Shown one piece after another: positions 1 through 8,823 of a stretch of DNA of 64,000 bases (position 1 is its first letter; each line of letters starts with the position of its first letter). This DNA is from Streptomyces sp. HUAS MG91 (GTDB lineage: Bacteria > Actinomycetota > Actinomycetes > Streptomycetales > Streptomycetaceae). Location of the stretch: assembly GCF_040529335.1 (NCBI RefSeq), contig NZ_CP159534.1, forward strand, positions 5,704,001 to 5,768,000, in the 5' to 3' direction. A model generated the notes under the pieces. It worked only from the letters and a program-made list of their open reading frames with translations. It was not told the origin of the DNA and did no database searches. The position numbers were made by a program, and so were the translations under genes.

Positions 1-780
1 AAGGGCCAGCGCGGTCTGATCGTGGCCCCGCCGAAGACCGGCAAGACCATGATCATGCAGGCGATCGCCAACGCGATCACGCACAACAACCCCGAGTGCC
101 ACCTGATGGTCGTCCTGGTCGACGAGCGTCCGGAAGAGGTCACCGACATGCAGCGGTCGGTCAAGGGCGAGGTCATCTCCTCGACCTTCGACCGTCCGGC
201 CGAGGACCACACGACCGTCGCCGAGCTGGCCATCGAGCGCGCCAAGCGTCTCGTGGAGCTGGGTCACGACGTCGTCGTGCTGCTCGACTCGATCACCCGT
301 CTGGGCCGCGCGTACAACCTCGCCGCCCCGGCCTCCGGCCGCATCCTGTCCGGTGGTGTCGACTCGACGGCCCTGTACCCCCCGAAGCGCTTCTTCGGCG
401 CCGCGCGCAACATCGAGGACGGCGGCTCGCTGACCATCCTCGCCACCGCGCTCGTCGACACCGGGTCCCGCATGGACGAGGTGATCTTCGAGGAGTTCAA
501 GGGCACGGGCAACGCCGAGCTCAAGCTCGACCGCAAGCTCGCCGACAAGCGCATCTTCCCGGCGGTGGACGTCGACGCGTCCGGCACCCGCAAGGAAGAG
601 ATCCTGCTCGGCAGCGACGAGCTCGCCATCACCTGGAAGCTGCGCCGCGTGCTGCACGCGCTCGACCAGCAGCAGGCGATCGAGCTGCTGCTCGACAAGA
701 TGAAGCAGACGAAGTCCAACGCGGAGTTCCTGCTCCAGATCCAGAAGACGACGCCGACGCCGGGCAACGGCAACGACTGA
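1..780 (+). CDS. rho: Transcription termination factor Rho, C-terminal part (5' end outside window)
   Basis: This is the C-terminal 259 residues of Rho, the hexameric RNA-dependent ATPase that terminates transcription. The frame is open from the first base, so the RNA-binding N-terminal domain lies upstream of the window. The Walker A motif APPKTGKT is near the start of the fragment. The Walker B region [16 protein letters not shown], the Q-loop stretch [29 protein letters not shown] and the arginine-finger/R-loop region [16 protein letters not shown] follow in the expected order. The reading frame ends at TGA 778-780 and is followed at once by a strong hairpin terminator. Identity is certain; only the start is missing. 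Confidence 0.98.
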   Translation, partial: KGQRGLIVAPPKTGKTMIMQAIANAITHNNPECHLMVVLVDERPEEVTDMQRSVKGEVISSTFDRPAEDHTTVAELAIERAKRLVELGHDVVVLLDSITRLGRAYNLAAPASGRILSGGVDSTALYPPKRFFGAARNIEDGGSLTILATALVDTGSRMDEVIFEEFKGTGNAELKLDRKLADKRIFPAVDVDASGTRKEEILLGSDELAITWKLRRVLHALDQQQAIELLLDKMKQTKSNAEFLLQIQKTTPTPGNGND

Positions 781-797
781 TCGTCGTACGTCCTTCA

Positions 798-841
798 GGG
801 CTGGGCCCCGCCGCTTCGTGCGGCGGGGCCCAGCCCTTTTC
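798..841 (+). terminator. Rho-independent terminator after rho
   Basis: A perfect 17-bp inverted repeat (798-814 paired with 820-836, loop TTCGT) begins 18 bases after the rho stop and is followed by a short T run. It ends the rho transcript and separates rho from the LCP gene. The rest of the 293-base gap to 1074 contains two small inverted repeats (GGGAC CTTA GTCCC, and TTACG TTC CGTAA near 950-965) that may belong to the LCP promoter region. Confidence 0.9.
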
Positions 842-1073
842 GTCCCGGTCCCCGGAGACCTTCACCACATGCATAAGAATTCGGGCCCTTTGTGAAGCAT
901 GTAGGGGGCACGGGCAAAAGCGCAGGTGGGAGGGGTTAGGGACCTTAGTCCCGTTACGTTCCGTAAGGAGAAGTGTTCGCTGCGGAGACAGTTGGCTGTG
1001 CAACCCTTCTTGGCGATTCGCCGTCACACCAGGTGAGGGCCACAGTGGAGCTGACAGACCCAGCGAGGGACAG

Positions 1074-2174
1074 ATGCCGGACCGTGACAGCACGCCCGGG
1101 CGCCGACGCGCCAAGGGGCGCCGCCGCAAGCCGCGCAGCGGACGCAGTAAGGCGCTGCGCGTAGCGGCATGGAGCGCGGCGGGCATCGTCGTCCTCGGCG
1201 GTACCGGTCTCGGGTACGTCTACTTCAAGCTCGACGGCAACATCAAGAGCGTGGACATCAACGCGGCGCTGGGCACGGACCGCCCGCAGAACGTGGACAA
1301 CGGCTCGCAGGACATCCTGGTCCTCGGCTCCGACAGCCGCGCCGGGGCCAACAAGAAGGCCGGCGGCGGGCAGGACGACGGCTCGGCCCGCTCCGACACC
1401 GCGATGATCGTCCACATCTACAAGGGCCACAAGAAGGCCGGCGTGGTCTCCATACCCAGGGACACGCTCATCGACCGGCCCGAGTGCACCGCAGCCGACG
1501 GCACCGTGCACCAGGCGGCCCGCCAGGTCATGTTCAACTCCGCCTACTCGACGGGCGGCGCGGCCTGCGCGGTCAAGACCGTCGAGTCGGTGACCGGCAT
1601 CCGCATGGACCACTACGTCGAGGTCGACTTCAGCGGCTTCGAGCAGCTCATCGACGACCTCGGCGGCGTCGATGTCACCACCACCAAGGCGATCGACGAC
1701 CCCGACAGCCACCTCACGCTCGACGCGGGCACCCACACGCTCGACGGCAAGCAGGCCCTCGGCCTCGTCCGCACCCGGCACGGCGTCGGCGACGGCAGCG
1801 ACCTGGGCCGCATCCAGCTCCAGCAGGCGTTCATGAAGGCCCTCATGGACCAGCTGAAGAGCGTCGGCGTCTTCACCAACCCCAAGAAGCTGTACGACCT
1901 CGCGAACACCGCCACCAAGTCCGTGACCACGGACTCGGACCTCGCCTCGGTGAAGGACCTGGCCTCGTTCGCGAACGGGCTCAAGGGCATCGGCTCGAAC
2001 GACATGAACATGGTCACGCTGCCGGTGCAGTACGACACCGCGGACGCCAACCGCGTCCTGGTCGACCAGGCCAAGGCCGACCAGGTCTGGAAGGCGCTCA
2101 AGGCCGACCGGACCATCCCGAAGTCGGCCGGCGAGGGCACCGCCACCGGCCAGGCCGACGGCGTCGTGAAGTAG
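1074..2174 (+). CDS. LytR-CpsA-Psr (LCP) family cell-wall ligase
   Basis: A 366-residue membrane-anchored LCP protein. Family members transfer undecaprenyl-linked wall glycopolymers (teichoic/teichuronic acid type) to peptidoglycan outside the membrane. The N-terminus is a basic cytoplasmic tail (residues 1-26, many Arg/Lys) followed by one membrane segment at about residues 28-51. The LCP domain starts at about residue 79 with DILVLGSDSRAG and continues with SDTAMIVHIYKGHKKAGVVSIPRDT and LVRTRHGVGDGSDLGR, which hold the conserved Asp and Arg residues that bind pyrophosphate and metal. ATG 1074 is chosen because CGAGGGA lies just upstream and the tail begins there. It stands alone between the rho terminator and rpmE. 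The exact glycopolymer is unknown. Confidence 0.9.
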   Translation: MPDRDSTPGRRRAKGRRRKPRSGRSKALRVAAWSAAGIVVLGGTGLGYVYFKLDGNIKSVDINAALGTDRPQNVDNGSQDILVLGSDSRAGANKKAGGGQDDGSARSDTAMIVHIYKGHKKAGVVSIPRDTLIDRPECTAADGTVHQAARQVMFNSAYSTGGAACAVKTVESVTGIRMDHYVEVDFSGFEQLIDDLGGVDVTTTKAIDDPDSHLTLDAGTHTLDGKQALGLVRTRHGVGDGSDLGRIQLQQAFMKALMDQLKSVGVFTNPKKLYDLANTATKSVTTDSDLASVKDLASFANGLKGIGSNDMNMVTLPVQYDTADANRVLVDQAKADQVWKALKADRTIPKSAGEGTATGQADGVVK

Positions 2175-2306
2175 CGGGGAATACTTCCGGCCCCACCCCG
2201 GTTTTGGGGGATGCGGCCAGTGCTGGCAGACTGGTACGTCGGCTCCGGTTCACGCTCCCGCAATCCGCGGCGGCGACCCGGCGCCCTCCCGAACCTAGGA
2301 GACACC

Positions 2307-2528
2307 TTGAAGCGCGACATCCACCCCGAGTACGTCGAGACGCAGGTCAGCTGCACCTGTGGCGCGTCGTTCACCACGCGGAGCACCATCGACTCCGGCA
2401 CCATCCGTGCCGAGGTCTGCTCCGAGTGCCACCCGTTCTACACGGGCAAGCAGAAGATCCTCGACACCGGTGGCCGTGTGGCCCGCTTCGAGGCCCGCTT
2501 CGGCAAGGCTGCCGCTGCCAAGAAGTAG
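2307..2528 (+). CDS. rpmE: 50S ribosomal protein L31, zinc-binding type
   Basis: A 73-residue L31 protein of the large ribosomal subunit. Four cysteines, Cys16 and Cys18 (CTC) plus Cys38 and Cys41 (CSEC), make this the zinc-ribbon (C+) form rather than the cysteine-free form that Zur usually represses. The TTG start at 2307 is chosen because the mature sequence MKRDIHPEY begins there and an AGGAGA ribosome-binding site lies at about 2296-2301. It is a single-gene unit ending in a strong hairpin, directly upstream of prfA. Confidence 0.97.
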   Translation: MKRDIHPEYVETQVSCTCGASFTTRSTIDSGTIRAEVCSECHPFYTGKQKILDTGGRVARFEARFGKAAAAKK

Positions 2529-2537
2529 CGAGGCTCC

Positions 2538-2616
2538 AGCGCCGGTCTCCGGTGTCCCTGTTTTCCGCGGGGACACCGGGACCGGCGCTTTGCGGTGCAG
2601 CCCCTTTTTTTGACCC
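2538..2616 (+). terminator. Rho-independent terminator after rpmE
   Basis: A roughly 21-bp GC-rich stem with one mismatch (arms AGCGCCGGTC...GGTGTCCC and GGGGACACC...GACCGGCGCT, 2538-2589) encloses the loop TGTTTTCCGC. A run of seven T residues follows further downstream at about 2607. It lies between rpmE and prfA. Confidence 0.85.
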
Positions 2617-2637
2617 CCGTACCAGCAGGAGCCGGAG

Positions 2638-3714
2638 ATGTTCGAGGCCGTCGAGGACCTGATCGGTGAGCACGCCGATCTGGAGAAGAAGCTCGCTGAC
2701 CCGTCGGTCCACGCCGACCAGGCCAACGCGCGCAAGCTGAACAAGCGCTACGCCGAGCTGACCCCGATCGTCTCGACGTACCGCTCCTGGAAGCAGACCG
2801 GGGACGACATCGAGACGGCCCGGGAGCTCGCCGCCGACGACCCCGACTTCGCCGCCGAGGTCAAGGAGCTGGAGAAGTCGCGCGAGGAGATCACCGAGAA
2901 GCTGCGGCTTCTGCTGGTGCCCCGCGACCCCTCCGACGACAAGGACGTCATCCTCGAGGTCAAGGCCGGCGCGGGCGGCGACGAGTCCGCCCTGTTCGCC
3001 GGCGACCTGCTGCGCATGTATCTGCGGTACGCCGAGCGCGTCGGCTGGAAGACCGAGATCATCGACGCCACCGAGTCCGAACTGGGCGGCTACAAGGACG
3101 TCCAGGTCGCCGTGAAGACCAAGGGCGGCAACGGCGCGACCGAGCCCGGCCAGGGCGTCTGGGCCCGCCTGAAGTACGAGGGCGGCGTGCACCGCGTGCA
3201 GCGTGTGCCCTCGACCGAGTCGCAGGGCCGCATCCACACCTCCGCCGCCGGCGTGCTCGTCACGCCCGAGGCCGAGGAGGTCGACGTCGAGATCCACGCC
3301 AACGACCTGCGCATCGACGTGTACCGCTCGTCGGGCCCCGGCGGCCAGTCCGTCAACACGACCGACTCCGCCGTGCGCATCACGCACATCCCCACCGGCG
3401 TCGTCGCTTCCTGCCAGAACGAGAAGAGCCAGCTGCAGAACAAGGAGCAGGCGATGCGTATCCTGCGCTCCAGGCTCCTCGCAGCGGCGCAGGAGGAAGC
3501 GGAGAAGGAAGCCGCGGACGCCCGCCGCAGCCAGGTCCGCACCGTCGACCGCTCCGAGAAGATCCGTACCTACAACTTCCCGGAGAACCGCATCTCGGAC
3601 CACCGCGTGGGCTTCAAGGCCTACAACCTGGACCAGGTGCTCGACGGCGACCTCGACGCCGTCATCCAGGCGTGCGTCGACGCGGACTCGGCCGCCAAGC
3701 TCGCCGCCGCGTAA
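2638..3714 (+). CDS. prfA: Peptide chain release factor 1
   Basis: A 358-residue class I release factor that reads UAG and UAA and triggers peptidyl-tRNA hydrolysis. The anticodon-like tripeptide is P-S-T at residues 191-193 ([14 protein letters not shown]), the RF1-type PxT motif rather than the SPF of RF2. The catalytic GGQ loop is at residues 235-237 ([10 protein letters not shown]). CAGGAGCCGGAG precedes the ATG. The gene that methylates the GGQ glutamine, prmC, starts 38 bases downstream, which is the usual pairing. Confidence 0.98.
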   Translation: MFEAVEDLIGEHADLEKKLADPSVHADQANARKLNKRYAELTPIVSTYRSWKQTGDDIETARELAADDPDFAAEVKELEKSREEITEKLRLLLVPRDPSDDKDVILEVKAGAGGDESALFAGDLLRMYLRYAERVGWKTEIIDATESELGGYKDVQVAVKTKGGNGATEPGQGVWARLKYEGGVHRVQRVPSTESQGRIHTSAAGVLVTPEAEEVDVEIHANDLRIDVYRSSGPGGQSVNTTDSAVRITHIPTGVVASCQNEKSQLQNKEQAMRILRSRLLAAAQEEAEKEAADARRSQVRTVDRSEKIRTYNFPENRISDHRVGFKAYNLDQVLDGDLDAVIQACVDADSAAKLAAA

Positions 3715-3751
3715 GACCCCCACGCACACAGCTCAGCCCCGGAGGACCAGC

Positions 3752-4597
3752 GTGAACCTGCTGCTCGCGGAAGTGGCCCAGGCCACCCAGCGGCTGGCCG
3801 ACGCCGGCGTGCCCTCGCCGCGCAACGACGCGGAGGAGCTCGCCGCGTTCGTGCACGGCGTCAAGCGGGGCGAGCTGCACACCGTCAAGGACCGTGACTT
3901 CGACGCCCGGTACTGGGAGGTCATCGCCCGCCGCGAGGCGCGCGAGCCGCTCCAGCACATCACCGGGCTCGCCTACTTCCGCTACCTGGAACTCCAGGTC
4001 GGGCCCGGCGTCTTCGTGCCGCGCCCCGAGACGGAGTCGGTCGTCGGGTGGGCCATAGACGCCGTGCGCGCCATGGACGTCGTCGAGCCGCTGATCGTCG
4101 ATCTGTGCACCGGCTCCGGCGCCATCGCCCTCGCGCTCGCGCAGGAGGTGCCGCGCTCGCGCGTGCACGCCGTGGAGCTGTCCGAGGACGCCCTCAAATG
4201 GACGCGGAAGAACGTCGAGGGGTCCAGGGTCGACCTGCGCCAGGGAGACGCTCTGGACGCCTTCCACGACCTCGACGGCCAGGTCGACCTCGTCGTCTCC
4301 AACCCGCCCTACATCCCGCTCACCGAGTGGGAGTACGTGGCGCCCGAGGCCCGCGACTACGACCCCGACCTCGCCCTGTTCTCCGGCGAGGACGGCCTCG
4401 ACCTGATCCGCGGCATCGAGCGCACCGCCCACCGTCTCCTGCGCCCCGGCGGCGTCGTCGTCATCGAGCACGCCGACACCCAGGGCGGCCAGGTGCCGTG
4501 GATCTTCACCGAGGAGCGGGGCTGGGCGGATGCCGCAGACCACCCGGACCTCAACAACCGGCCGCGGTTCGCGACCGCCCGCAGGGCGACGCCGTGA
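3752..4597 (+). CDS. prmC: Release factor glutamine N5-methyltransferase
   Basis: A 281-residue SAM-dependent methyltransferase (HemK/PrmC family) that methylates the GGQ glutamine of RF1 and RF2. The N-terminal helical domain (about 1-85) is followed by a Rossmann domain with the SAM-binding motif VDLCTGSGAIALALA and the catalytic NPPY at residues 184-187. GTG 3752 has GGAGGA eight bases upstream and fits the family N-terminus (NLLLAEVAQATQRL). The stop overlaps a small frame that bridges to the next gene, so prfA-prmC-tsaC and the phosphatase-like gene probably form one transcript. Confidence 0.96.
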   Translation: MNLLLAEVAQATQRLADAGVPSPRNDAEELAAFVHGVKRGELHTVKDRDFDARYWEVIARREAREPLQHITGLAYFRYLELQVGPGVFVPRPETESVVGWAIDAVRAMDVVEPLIVDLCTGSGAIALALAQEVPRSRVHAVELSEDALKWTRKNVEGSRVDLRQGDALDAFHDLDGQVDLVVSNPPYIPLTEWEYVAPEARDYDPDLALFSGEDGLDLIRGIERTAHRLLRPGGVVVIEHADTQGGQVPWIFTEERGWADAADHPDLNNRPRFATARRATP

Positions 4598-4635
4598 CCG
4601 ATCCCCGTTACGTACTTGAGCAGGAGGCCCGCTAA
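4594..4635 (+). other. Possible 13-codon bridging ORF between prmC and tsaC
   Basis: A GTG start at 4594 overlaps the prmC stop codon as GTGA. The frame encodes VTDPRYVLEQEAR and ends with TAA directly abutting the tsaC ATG at 4636. It contains the tsaC ribosome-binding site (GCAGGAGG). The geometry would let ribosomes finishing prmC re-initiate and be delivered to tsaC. There is no evidence that the peptide itself has a function. Confidence 0.3.
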
Positions 4636-5283
4636 ATGGCACGGCGTTACGACACCAACGACGCGACCGACCGCATCACCGGTCTGCGCGAAGCCGCGTC
4701 CGCCGTCCGCCGCGGCGAGCTGGTCGTACTCCCCACCGACACCGTCTACGGCATCGGCGCCGACGCGTTCTCGCCGGAGTCGGTCGGTGACCTGCTGGAG
4801 GCCAAGGGCCGCGGCCGCAACATGCCCACCCCGGTGGTCATCCCCTCCCCGAACACCCTGCACGGCCTCGTCACGGACTTCTCCGAGCTGGCCTGGGAGC
4901 TGGTCGACGCCTTCTGGCCGGGCGGCCTCACCCTCGTCGCCAAGCACCAGCCGTCGCTCCAGTGGGACCTCGGCGAGACCCGGGGCACCGTCGCGGTGCG
5001 CATGCCGCTGCACCCCGTCGCCATCGAACTGCTCACCGAGGTCGGCCCGCTGGCCCTGTCCTCGGCGAACCTCACCGGACACCCCTCGCCCGAGACCTGC
5101 GACGCCGCGCAGGAGATGCTCGGCGACTCCGTCTCCGTCTACCTCGACGGCGGCCCCACCCCCGGCAACATCCCCTCCTCCATCGTCGACGTGACCGGTC
5201 CCGTGCCGGTCCTGCTGCGCGCGGGCGCGCTCAGCGCCGACGAGCTGCGCAAGGTGGTACCCGACCTCGAGGTGGCGAATTGA
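4636..5283 (+). CDS. tsaC: Threonylcarbamoyl-AMP synthase (Sua5/YrdC family)
   Basis: A 215-residue Sua5/YrdC/YciO-family enzyme. It makes threonylcarbamoyl-AMP from threonine, bicarbonate and ATP for the t6A modification of ANN-decoding tRNAs. The YrdC core is clear: ELVVLPTDTVYGIGADAFS, then KGRGRNMPTPVVI, then the phosphate/nucleotide region ALSSANLTG and GPTPGNIPSSIVD. The length matches the short YrdC form without the extra Sua5 C-terminal domain. GCAGGAGG precedes the ATG. The stop overlaps the TTG start of the next gene, so the two are translationally coupled. Confidence 0.95.
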   Translation: MARRYDTNDATDRITGLREAASAVRRGELVVLPTDTVYGIGADAFSPESVGDLLEAKGRGRNMPTPVVIPSPNTLHGLVTDFSELAWELVDAFWPGGLTLVAKHQPSLQWDLGETRGTVAVRMPLHPVAIELLTEVGPLALSSANLTGHPSPETCDAAQEMLGDSVSVYLDGGPTPGNIPSSIVDVTGPVPVLLRAGALSADELRKVVPDLEVAN

Positions 5284-5951
5284 CAGCCCCTGAGACGGGG
5301 CGTGGCATAGGCACCGAGTCCATCCCGTACGGGGAGCCTCTGGTGCTCCCCGGCGACTCCTTCCGCATCCTCCACGTCAGCACCGGAAACGTCTGCCGCT
5401 CGCCGATCACCGAGCGGCTGACCCGGCATGCCCTCGCGGCCCGGCTCGGCGAGCGGGTGGCCGGCGGGCTCATCGTGGAGAGCGCGGGAACCTGGGGCCA
5501 CGAGGGTGCCCCCATGGAGGCCAACGCCGAGGCGGTCCTGGCGGACTTCGGCGCGGACGCCTCCGGCTTCGTGGGGCGCGAGCTCCTCGACGACCACGTC
5601 ATAAGAGCCGACCTGGTGCTGACCGCGACCCGCGACCACCGTGCCCAGGTCATCTCCATGGGGCACAGCGCGGGCCTGCGCACGTTCACCCTCAAGGAGT
5701 TCACCCGGCTCGTGCGGGCCATAGACCCGGCGACCCTGCCCGACCCGGTCGAGGCCGGTGTGGTCGAGCGCGCGCGGTCCCTGGTGCGGGCCGCGGCCGC
5801 TCTACGCGGGTGGCTTCTCGCGCCGAGCGTCGAGGCCGACGAGGTGTACGACCCGTACGGGGCGCCGCTGCCGTTCTTCCGGTCGGTCGGCTCGGAGATC
5901 AGCGAGGCGCTGGATCCGGTGGTCTCGGCCCTCACGGGCGTACCCAAGTAG
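5280..5951 (+). CDS. Low-molecular-weight tyrosine-phosphatase-like protein lacking the catalytic Cys
   Basis: A 223-residue protein with the LMW-PTP fold signature HVSTGNVCRSPITER near its N-terminus. In active enzymes the loop reads C-x-G-N-x-C-R-S, with the first Cys as nucleophile. Here that position is Ser34 (codon AGC at 5379), while Cys39, Arg40 and the general-acid motif YDPYG (Asp191) are kept. It may be a phosphotyrosine-binding pseudophosphatase or may use another chemistry. The protein is longer than the usual 150-180 residues because of an N-terminal extension of about 28 residues and a longer C-terminal half. TTG 5280 overlaps the tsaC stop and has GAGGTGG just upstream. It is probably co-transcribed with tsaC. 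Confidence 0.85.
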   Translation: MTAPETGRGIGTESIPYGEPLVLPGDSFRILHVSTGNVCRSPITERLTRHALAARLGERVAGGLIVESAGTWGHEGAPMEANAEAVLADFGADASGFVGRELLDDHVIRADLVLTATRDHRAQVISMGHSAGLRTFTLKEFTRLVRAIDPATLPDPVEAGVVERARSLVRAAAALRGWLLAPSVEADEVYDPYGAPLPFFRSVGSEISEALDPVVSALTGVPK

Positions 5952-6052
5952 GTGCCGCGGCGGAGCCGCACATCGACGCTTCCCCGCGCCCCTTTCGGGC
6001 CTCGGATCTAGGCTGTGAGACACACAGCCCTCCGCGAGGCCCGGAGCCGCAC

Positions 6053-7309
6053 ATGCCGGTGATCAGTGAACCCGACGCGCTCGAAGCACTGCGCCGCCAG
6101 GATCCCGAGCTCGCCGAGGTCATCCTCGGAGAGGCCGAGCGGCAGGCGGACGGCCTCCAGCTGATCGCCGCCGAGAACTTCGTCTCGCCCGCCGTCCTGG
6201 CCGCCCTCGGCTCACCGCTCGCCAACAAGTACGCGGAGGGCTATCCCGGCGCCCGTCACCACGGCGGCTGCGAGATCGTCGACGTGGCCGAGCGGATGGC
6301 CGTGGAGCGCGCCCAGGCCCTCTTCGGGGCCGCGCACGTCAACGTACAGGCACATTCCGGCTCGTCGGCCGTGCTGGCCGCCTACGCGGTCCTGCTGCGC
6401 CCCGGAGACACCGTCCTGGCGATGGGCCTGGCCGCGGGCGGCCACCTCACCCACGGCTCACCTGCCAACTTCTCGGGCCGCTGGTTCGACTTCGTGTCCT
6501 ACGGCGTCGATCCCGAGACCGGGCTCATCGACCTCGACGAGGTCCGCGCGCTGGCCCGCGCCCACCGCCCCAAGGCGATCGTCTGCGGCTCGATCTCCTA
6601 TCCCCGGCACATCGACTACGCCGCCTTCCGGGACATCGCCGACGACGTGGGCGCGCACCTCATCGCGGACGCCGCGCACCCCATCGGGCTCGTCGCCGGG
6701 GGAGCGGCCCCGAACCCGGTCCCGTACGCCGACATCGTCTGCGCCACCACGCACAAGGTGCTGCGCGGCCCGCGCGGCGGCATGCTGCTGTGCGGCGCCG
6801 AGCTGGCGGACCGGGTGGACCGGGCGGTCTTCCCGTTCACGCAGAGCGGCGCCCAGATGCACACCATCGCCGCCAAGGCCGTCGCGTTCGGCGAGGCGGC
6901 CACCCCCGCCTTCACGGGGTACGCGCACCAGGTCGTCGCCAACGCCCGGGTGCTGGCCGCGGCCCTGGAGGCGGAGGGGTTCGCCGTCACCACGGGCGGC
7001 ACCGACACCCATCTGGTCACCGTCGACCCCGCGCCGCTCGGCGACGGCGTCGGCGTCGACGGACGCACCGCCCGCGGCCGGCTGGCCTCGGCGGGCATGG
7101 TCCTGGACACCTGCGCGCTGCCGTACGGCGAGGGCCGCGGCCTGCGCCTGGGCACCGCCGCCGTCACCACCCAGGGCATGGGCGAGACCGAGATGGCCCG
7201 CATCGCGGTGCTCCTCTCGGGTGTCGTGCGCGACGCCTTCGACGTACGCGCCGTCCGCGAGGAGGTCCGTGAACTGGCCCGGAGATTTCCCCCGTATCCG
7301 GGCGGATGA
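6053..7309 (+). CDS. glyA: Serine hydroxymethyltransferase-like PLP enzyme (divergent GlyA paralogue)
   Basis: A 418-residue fold-type I PLP enzyme of the SHMT family, which interconverts serine and glycine with tetrahydrofolate. Recognisable blocks are NKYAEGYPGARHHGGCE, VQAHSGSSAV, GGHLTHGSPANFSG and the PLP-lysine motif TTHKVLRGPRGG. Several usually invariant positions differ: the RYYGGCE motif reads RHHGGCE, HSGS-AN reads HSGSSAV, and DMAH reads DAAH. It is therefore a diverged paralogue and may favour another aldol-type substrate. ATG 6053 gives the normal family N-terminus. Streptomyces genomes carry several glyA copies, so housekeeping function should not be assumed. Confidence 0.85.
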   Translation: MPVISEPDALEALRRQDPELAEVILGEAERQADGLQLIAAENFVSPAVLAALGSPLANKYAEGYPGARHHGGCEIVDVAERMAVERAQALFGAAHVNVQAHSGSSAVLAAYAVLLRPGDTVLAMGLAAGGHLTHGSPANFSGRWFDFVSYGVDPETGLIDLDEVRALARAHRPKAIVCGSISYPRHIDYAAFRDIADDVGAHLIADAAHPIGLVAGGAAPNPVPYADIVCATTHKVLRGPRGGMLLCGAELADRVDRAVFPFTQSGAQMHTIAAKAVAFGEAATPAFTGYAHQVVANARVLAAALEAEGFAVTTGGTDTHLVTVDPAPLGDGVGVDGRTARGRLASAGMVLDTCALPYGEGRGLRLGTAAVTTQGMGETEMARIAVLLSGVVRDAFDVRAVREEVRELARRFPPYPGG

Positions 7310-7455
7310 GGGGTAGACGCACGGGCGGAGCGGTGGCGGTGCGGGCCGGAACCGTCACTCGTGCAACGATCGTCGCTACCCGTAAGTCCCCGACCCCATG
7401 CACACGAAGCTAGGGTGTGGGGCTGAGATGGCCAGCGATACCTGTGGGGAAGCCC

Positions 7456-8823
7456 GTGCGTGAATACCTGCTGACGCTCTGCATCACGGCCGCGGTGACC
7501 TATCTGCTCACAGGCCCGGTGCGGAAGTTCGCGATCGTGGCCGGCGCCATGCCGGAGATCCGGGCACGTGACGTGCACCGGGAGCCCACGCCGCGGCTCG
7601 GCGGTATCGCCATGTTCTTCGGCCTGTGCGCGGGTCTGCTGGTCGCCGACCACCTGAGCAACCTGGACCAGGTCTTCGATTCGTCGAACGAGCCGAGAGC
7701 CCTGCTGTCGGGTGCCGCGCTGATCTGGCTGATCGGCGTCCTGGACGACAAGTTCGAGATCGACGCCCTGATCAAGCTGGGCGGCCAGATGATCGCCGCG
7801 GGCGTCATGGTCATGCAGGGTCTGACGATCCTGTGGCTGCCGATCCCCGGCGTCGGCACGGTCTCCCTGACCCAGTGGCAGGGCACGCTGCTCACCGTCG
7901 CGCTCGTGGTCATCACGATCAACGCCGTGAACTTCGTCGACGGCCTCGACGGGCTCGCGGCCGGCATGGTCTGCATCGCTGCGGCGGCGTTCTTCCTGTA
8001 CGCGTACCGGATCTGGTACGGCTACGGCATCGAGTCGGCGGCCCCCGCCACGCTCTTCGCGGCGATCCTGATGGGTATGTGCCTGGGCTTCCTGCCGCAC
8101 AACATGCATCCGGCGCGCATCTTCATGGGCGACTCGGGGTCGATGCTGATCGGGCTCGTGCTCGCCGCGGGCGCCATCTCCATCACGGGCCAGGTCGACC
8201 CGGACGCCCTGAAGCTGAACCTGGGCGGCTCGACCCGGGACGCCACCCACGCGATGCTCCCGGTCTTCATCCCGCTGGTGATGCCGCTGACGATCATCGC
8301 GATCCCGTTCGCGGACCTGGTCCTCGCGATCGTGCGCCGCACGTGGAACGGGCAGTCGCCGTTCGCCGCCGACCGCGGGCACCTGCACCACCGGCTCCTG
8401 GAGATCGGTCACTCGCACTCCCGCGCGGTGCTGATCATGTACTTCTGGTCGGCGCTCATCGCCTTCGGCGCGGTCGCGTACTCGGTGCACTCCGCGTCCG
8501 GGATGTGGGTCATGCTCGGCGTCGTCGCCCTGAGCTTCGTCGGTCTGGTGCTGCTGCTGTTGCCGCGCTTCACGCCGCACACCCCGCGCTGGGCGGAGCG
8601 TCTCGTGCCGCCGCGCTACCGGCGCCGCCGGGCCACCGCCGGGGAGGCGTCGGCCACCTCCGCGGGTGAGGTGTCCGCCACGGACATGCGTGACGAAAAG
8701 CGCGAAGAAGACGAAAGCGGCGAAGGCGATCGCACGCCGATTCCCGCAGGAGTCAACGGAGCGACGGCAATTGGCGCCCGTTCGCGCTTCACCGATCGGC
8801 GGAAGGCTGGTTCGTCGCGCTGA
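7456..8823 (+). CDS. wecA: Undecaprenyl-phosphate N-acetylglucosaminyl 1-phosphate transferase (WecA/TagO-like)
   Basis: A 455-residue polytopic membrane enzyme of the MraY/WecA family that moves GlcNAc-1-phosphate from UDP-GlcNAc to undecaprenyl phosphate. This is the first lipid-linked step of wall-glycopolymer synthesis. About ten or eleven hydrophobic segments are visible. The metal-binding aspartates lie in LDDKFEID (about residue 97), the second motif is NAVNFVDGLDGLAAG (about 157), and the cytoplasmic histidine motif is DRGHLHHRLLEIGH (about 305). The C-terminal 70 residues are hydrophilic and not conserved. GTG 7456 is preferred over 7417 and 7444 because GGGGA lies five bases upstream. 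It may feed the LCP ligase at 1074. Confidence 0.92.
   Translation: MREYLLTLCITAAVTYLLTGPVRKFAIVAGAMPEIRARDVHREPTPRLGGIAMFFGLCAGLLVADHLSNLDQVFDSSNEPRALLSGAALIWLIGVLDDKFEIDALIKLGGQMIAAGVMVMQGLTILWLPIPGVGTVSLTQWQGTLLTVALVVITINAVNFVDGLDGLAAGMVCIAAAAFFLYAYRIWYGYGIESAAPATLFAAILMGMCLGFLPHNMHPARIFMGDSGSMLIGLVLAAGAISITGQVDPDALKLNLGGSTRDATHAMLPVFIPLVMPLTIIAIPFADLVLAIVRRTWNGQSPFAADRGHLHHRLLEIGHSHSRAVLIMYFWSALIAFGAVAYSVHSASGMWVMLGVVALSFVGLVLLLLPRFTPHTPRWAERLVPPRYRRRRATAGEASATSAGEVSATDMRDEKREEDESGEGDRTPIPAGVNGATAIGARSRFTDRRKAGSSR

Noticed and set aside
973..1164. Small GTG frame of 63 codons upstream of and overlapping the LCP gene
   Set aside because: AAGGAG is only two bases from the GTG, the sequence is not protein-like, and it overlaps the basic tail of the LCP protein.
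2307..2528. Zinc-independent (Zur-regulated) type of L31
   Set aside because: All four zinc-binding cysteines are present and no Zur-like palindrome was seen upstream.
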